Below, in pieces: positions 19,970 through 22,142 of a stretch of DNA of 22,142 bases. The position numbers and the translations under genes were made by a program. The DNA is taken from NCBI GenBank assembly GCA_036274595.1, contig DASUFL010000034.1:1-22142 (forward strand). The letters are read 5' to 3'. The notes under the pieces are model-generated. The model was not told the DNA's origin, searched no databases, and saw only the letters and a program-made list of their open reading frames with translations. The stretch is from WS-9 sp036274595 (lineage in GTDB: Bacteria > Eisenbacteria > RBG-16-71-46 > SZUA-252). Numbering within the stretch: position 1 is the stretch's first letter; each line of letters begins with the position of its first letter.

Positions 19970-21249
19970 GCGGCGATCTTCGCGTCGAACCCGATCTGGA
20001 CGGGGACGCCGAGGCGCGATTCGAGATCCGTCCGCGTGCGATCGTCCAGGAACACTTCGCCTTCCTTGAGGCAGTTCGGCGGAAGCAGGACCCGATCGGC
20101 CGGGCCGTGCGCGAGGAGCGCGCGCTCGATGTCGGCGCCGACCAGGAGCCCGCTCACGGTCACCGTGTCGCCGAAGTAGTCGTTCACGACCGTGCAGACC
20201 GAGGCGTCCACGCCCGCGGGCGGGCGCTCGTCGAGGAGCCGCTCGATCGTGGGGCCGGCACTCGTTCCGGTCACGACGACCACGCGCTCGCGCGCGCCGT
20301 TCCTCGGACGGATGTCATCCTCCCCCTTCGTCCAGCGGTCCATCGTCGAGCGGAGCATTCCGATCCCGTTTTCCATCTGCGGGAAGCCCTCGTACGCACG
20401 GGCGGACGGGACCGGCTCGCCGGCCAGCACGTACATCTCGTCGGCCGCGAAGACGATGCGCGTCCCGAAGCGCTTCCTGAATGCGGTCGCTTGCCGCGCC
20501 GTCTCCTCGAGCGCGAGCCGCGCGTCGTCGGCGGTGAACGTGCGGAGCTGGGGCAGGCGCTCGCGGTGCTTGGTGAGCCCGACCGGCACCACGGCGATGG
20601 TCTTCACGGCGGGATGCCGCTCGCCGAGCTCCCGGATCGAGCGCTCGAGAATGGCGCCGTCGTTGATGCCCGGGCAGATCACGAGCTGCGTGTGCATCTC
20701 GATGCCCGCGGCCGTGAGCTTGTCGATCTGCTCCATGATCCGCCCCGACTTCGGATTCTTCATGAGCCGGACCCGCACCTCGGGATCGGTGGCGTGGACC
20801 GAGACGTAGAGCGGCGAGAGGCGCTCGTCGATGATGCGCTGGAACTCCGCGTCGCCGAGATTGGTCAGCGTGATGAAATTCCCGTGGACGAACGAGAAGA
20901 CGTAGTCGTCGTCCTTGATGAGGAGCTCGCGCCGCACGCCCTTCGGGTGCTGGTAGACGAAGCAGAAGACGCAGTTGTTGTGGCAGCGCTTGGGCTGCCG
21001 CGCCTCGAACTCCGCGCCGAACGGGACGCCGTACTCCCTGAGCCCGCGCACGGTCCGCTCCGCCCCGTCCTTCGCCCGGACGAGGAGGGTCAGCTCCTCC
21101 TCAGAAATCTGGGAGCCGAAGTCGATCTCGTCGTGGAGGACGATCCCGTTGATCTCGAGGATCCGCTCGCCCGGCACGAGGCCAAGGCGGGCGGCCAGGC
21201 CGGCCGGATCGATCGTGGAGATGGTGAAGGGATCGCTCAGGCCAATCAC
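19966..21249 (-). CDS. DUF512-family radical SAM protein with N-terminal PDZ-like domain
   Basis: From GTG 21249, with GCGAGGAG eight bases upstream, the product has 427 residues. Residues 1 to about 70 are PDZ-like (PAGLAARLGLVPGERILEIN). The iron-sulfur motif follows in CHNNCVFCF, Cys89, Cys93 and Cys96, a Cx3Cx2C cluster typical of radical SAM enzymes. The family's conserved stretch RRELLIKDDDYVFSFVHGNF comes next, then FITLTNLGDAEFQRIIDERL and SPLYVSVHATDP. The DUF512 domain occupies the C-terminal half (ICPGINDGAILERSIREL, later YEGFPQMENGIGMLR). No reaction has been established for the family as far as I know. The tight GTGA overlap with der is a conserved pairing. The gene starts 131 bases after tRNA-Gly and may be read from the same promoter. 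Confidence 0.9.
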   Translation of the reverse strand: MIGLSDPFTISTIDPAGLAARLGLVPGERILEINGIVLHDEIDFGSQISEEELTLLVRAKDGAERTVRGLREYGVPFGAEFEARQPKRCHNNCVFCFVYQHPKGVRRELLIKDDDYVFSFVHGNFITLTNLGDAEFQRIIDERLSPLYVSVHATDPEVRVRLMKNPKSGRIMEQIDKLTAAGIEMHTQLVICPGINDGAILERSIRELGERHPAVKTIAVVPVGLTKHRERLPQLRTFTADDARLALEETARQATAFRKRFGTRIVFAADEMYVLAGEPVPSARAYEGFPQMENGIGMLRSTMDRWTKGEDDIRPRNGARERVVVVTGTSAGPTIERLLDERPPAGVDASVCTVVNDYFGDTVTVSGLLVGADIERALLAHGPADRVLLPPNCLKEGEVFLDDRTRTDLESRLGVPVQIGFDAKIAA

Positions 21250-21379
21250 GGCCGCGGCTCCTCGCTCAGGGTCATGGGGTCAAAGGGCATGCGTCGAACT
21301 CGTGAATCATGAAGCACTTCGCTCTCTAGGATCAAGGAATGCCGCACGCGCGGGCGGCCGGGCCGCGGAGGGATGGAAC

Positions 21380-21454
<75 letters not shown>

Positions 21455-21468
21455 TCCCTCAACGAGGC

Positions 21469-21497
21469 AGCCTAGGTGCTCCCGCCCTGGGGGTCAA
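21469..21497 (-). promoter_or_regulatory. Promoter of tRNA-Gly(CCC)
   Basis: On the minus strand: -35 TTGACC (21497-21492), 17-bp spacer, -10 TAGGCT (21474-21469), with a predicted start near 21462, eight bases before the tRNA. The -35 hexamer equals that of the tRNA-Pro(CGG) promoter. Confidence 0.65.
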
Positions 21498-21531
21498 GTC
21501 CAAACGGGGCGCGGACGGAGAGACCTGCCGA

Positions 21532-22142
21532 TCACTCTTGAACGGTCGCCGCGATCGATCGGGCGATCTCGGGGAATTGCTCCGGCGACTCGAGGTCGAA
21601 CCAGGTCACCTCCCCCGTCGCCCGGAACCAGGTTTCCTGGCGCTTGGCGAGCTGCCGGGTGCGGAGCGCGATCGTCGCGACCGCCTCCTCCAGGGACACC
21701 GTCCCCCGCAGATGCGCGAGCAGCTCCCGGTAGCCAAGCGTGTGGAGGCCGGGCGCGGCGGGCGCGTAGCCGGACGCCAGGAGCTCCTGGGCCTGCGCGA
21801 GGAATCCGTCGCGGAGCTGGTCCCGGATCCGGTTCGCGATCCGCGTCCCCAGAGGCTCGCGTTGCCAGCGGATGCCGTACCGCCTGGCCGCGATCCCCTT
21901 CCGCCGGCGCTCGCGCCGAAGCTCCGAGATGGGCCGCCCCGTGAGCGCGTGCACCTCGAGCGCCCGGATCACGCGCACGGAGTCGCCTGGAAGGATCGAA
22001 GCGAGCGCGACCGGATCCACCCGCTCGAGGTCCGCGCGAAGCGCGTCGAGCCCTTCCGTGCGAAGCCGCTCGTCGAGCGAGGTGCGAAGGGCGGGATCGC
22101 GCTCGGGGCCCTCGAAGAGGCCGTCGAGGAGCGCGCGCAAAT
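21532..22142 (-). CDS. miaA: tRNA dimethylallyltransferase MiaA (C-terminal part)
   Basis: The gene enters from the right edge; about 203 C-terminal residues are present, ending in SIAATVQE and the stop at 21532-21534. MiaA adds a dimethylallyl group to A37 of tRNAs that read UNN codons. The visible part begins in the LRALLDGLFEGPERDPALR segment, normally preceded by G-G-T-G-L-Y. It continues with the family blocks VDPVALASILPGDSVRVIRA, LEVHALTGRPISEL, ASGYAPAAPGLHTLGYRELL and the end IALRTRQLAKRQETWFRA, a tRNA-contacting arginine-rich helix. The ATP-binding P-loop lies outside the window. It precedes tRNA-Gly(CCC) in the same direction. Confidence 0.95.
   Translation of the reverse strand, partial: LRALLDGLFEGPERDPALRTSLDERLRTEGLDALRADLERVDPVALASILPGDSVRVIRALEVHALTGRPISELRRERRRKGIAARRYGIRWQREPLGTRIANRIRDQLRDGFLAQAQELLASGYAPAAPGLHTLGYRELLAHLRGTVSLEEAVATIALRTRQLAKRQETWFRATGEVTWFDLESPEQFPEIARSIAATVQE

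Noticed and set aside
20107..21312. A 401-codon open frame on the plus strand
   Set aside because: It is antisense to the well-supported DUF512 radical SAM gene and has no recognisable motifs.

Overview
The window comes from a high-GC, Gram-negative (outer-membrane-bearing) bacterium. It encodes several lipoproteins, an outer-membrane beta-barrel protein, a LpxL-type acyltransferase, and secreted proteins ending in FlgD-Ig/T9SS-like tails. This mix, with the order DUF512 radical SAM - der - plsY - gpsA - merR, fits an uncultured FCB-type lineage such as Candidatus Eisenbacteria or a relative. The lineage is inferred from gene style and is not proven.

Left edge (1-484): the 3' end of a gene, probably a tyrosine integrase, is followed by a strong terminator, two sets of short direct repeats, and a tRNA-Arg(CCU) whose 3' end faces the gene. 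This looks like one attachment junction of an integrative element lying mostly to the left. Next to it (about 690-937) is a frameshifted remnant of an outer-membrane protein in otherwise gene-poor DNA.

Accessory secreted-protein region (1367-8023): a DUF3494 ice-binding-type lipoprotein (+), then on the minus strand a choice-of-anchor/FlgD-tail protein, an FG-GAP (VCBS) propeller lipoprotein, an Asp-box propeller protein, a short MDR-oxidoreductase-like fragment and a small secreted protein of unknown family. A TetR regulator (8209-8871, +) is divergent from the last of these. A 33-bp sequence repeated 31/33 lies upstream of the propeller gene and of the small secreted gene. A degenerate third copy overlaps the tetR promoter. 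In all three the dyad fills the -35/-10 spacer, which suggests one TetR-controlled, autoregulated regulon of exported proteins.

Middle (9010-11842): DUF1801 protein, an alpha/beta-barrel-like small protein, and a DUF5818-like lipoprotein on minus; then a phenol-degradation-type (PF13557) outer-membrane protein translationally coupled to a conserved lipoprotein on plus.

Right half (11839-22142), all minus strand: a housekeeping chain. Reading in the direction of transcription: miaA (partial), tRNA-Gly(CCC), DUF512 radical SAM protein, der, plsY, gpsA, merR-family regulator, tRNA-Pro(GGG), LpxL-like acyltransferase, GT2 glycosyltransferase, surE, pcm, tRNA-Pro(CGG), acylphosphatase, RpoD/RpoS-family sigma factor. 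Most junctions are 4-bp start/stop overlaps. The tail surE-pcm-...-sigma resembles the proteobacterial surE-pcm-nlpD-rpoS order. The plsY gene has no ATG, GTG or TTG able to include its conserved N-terminus.
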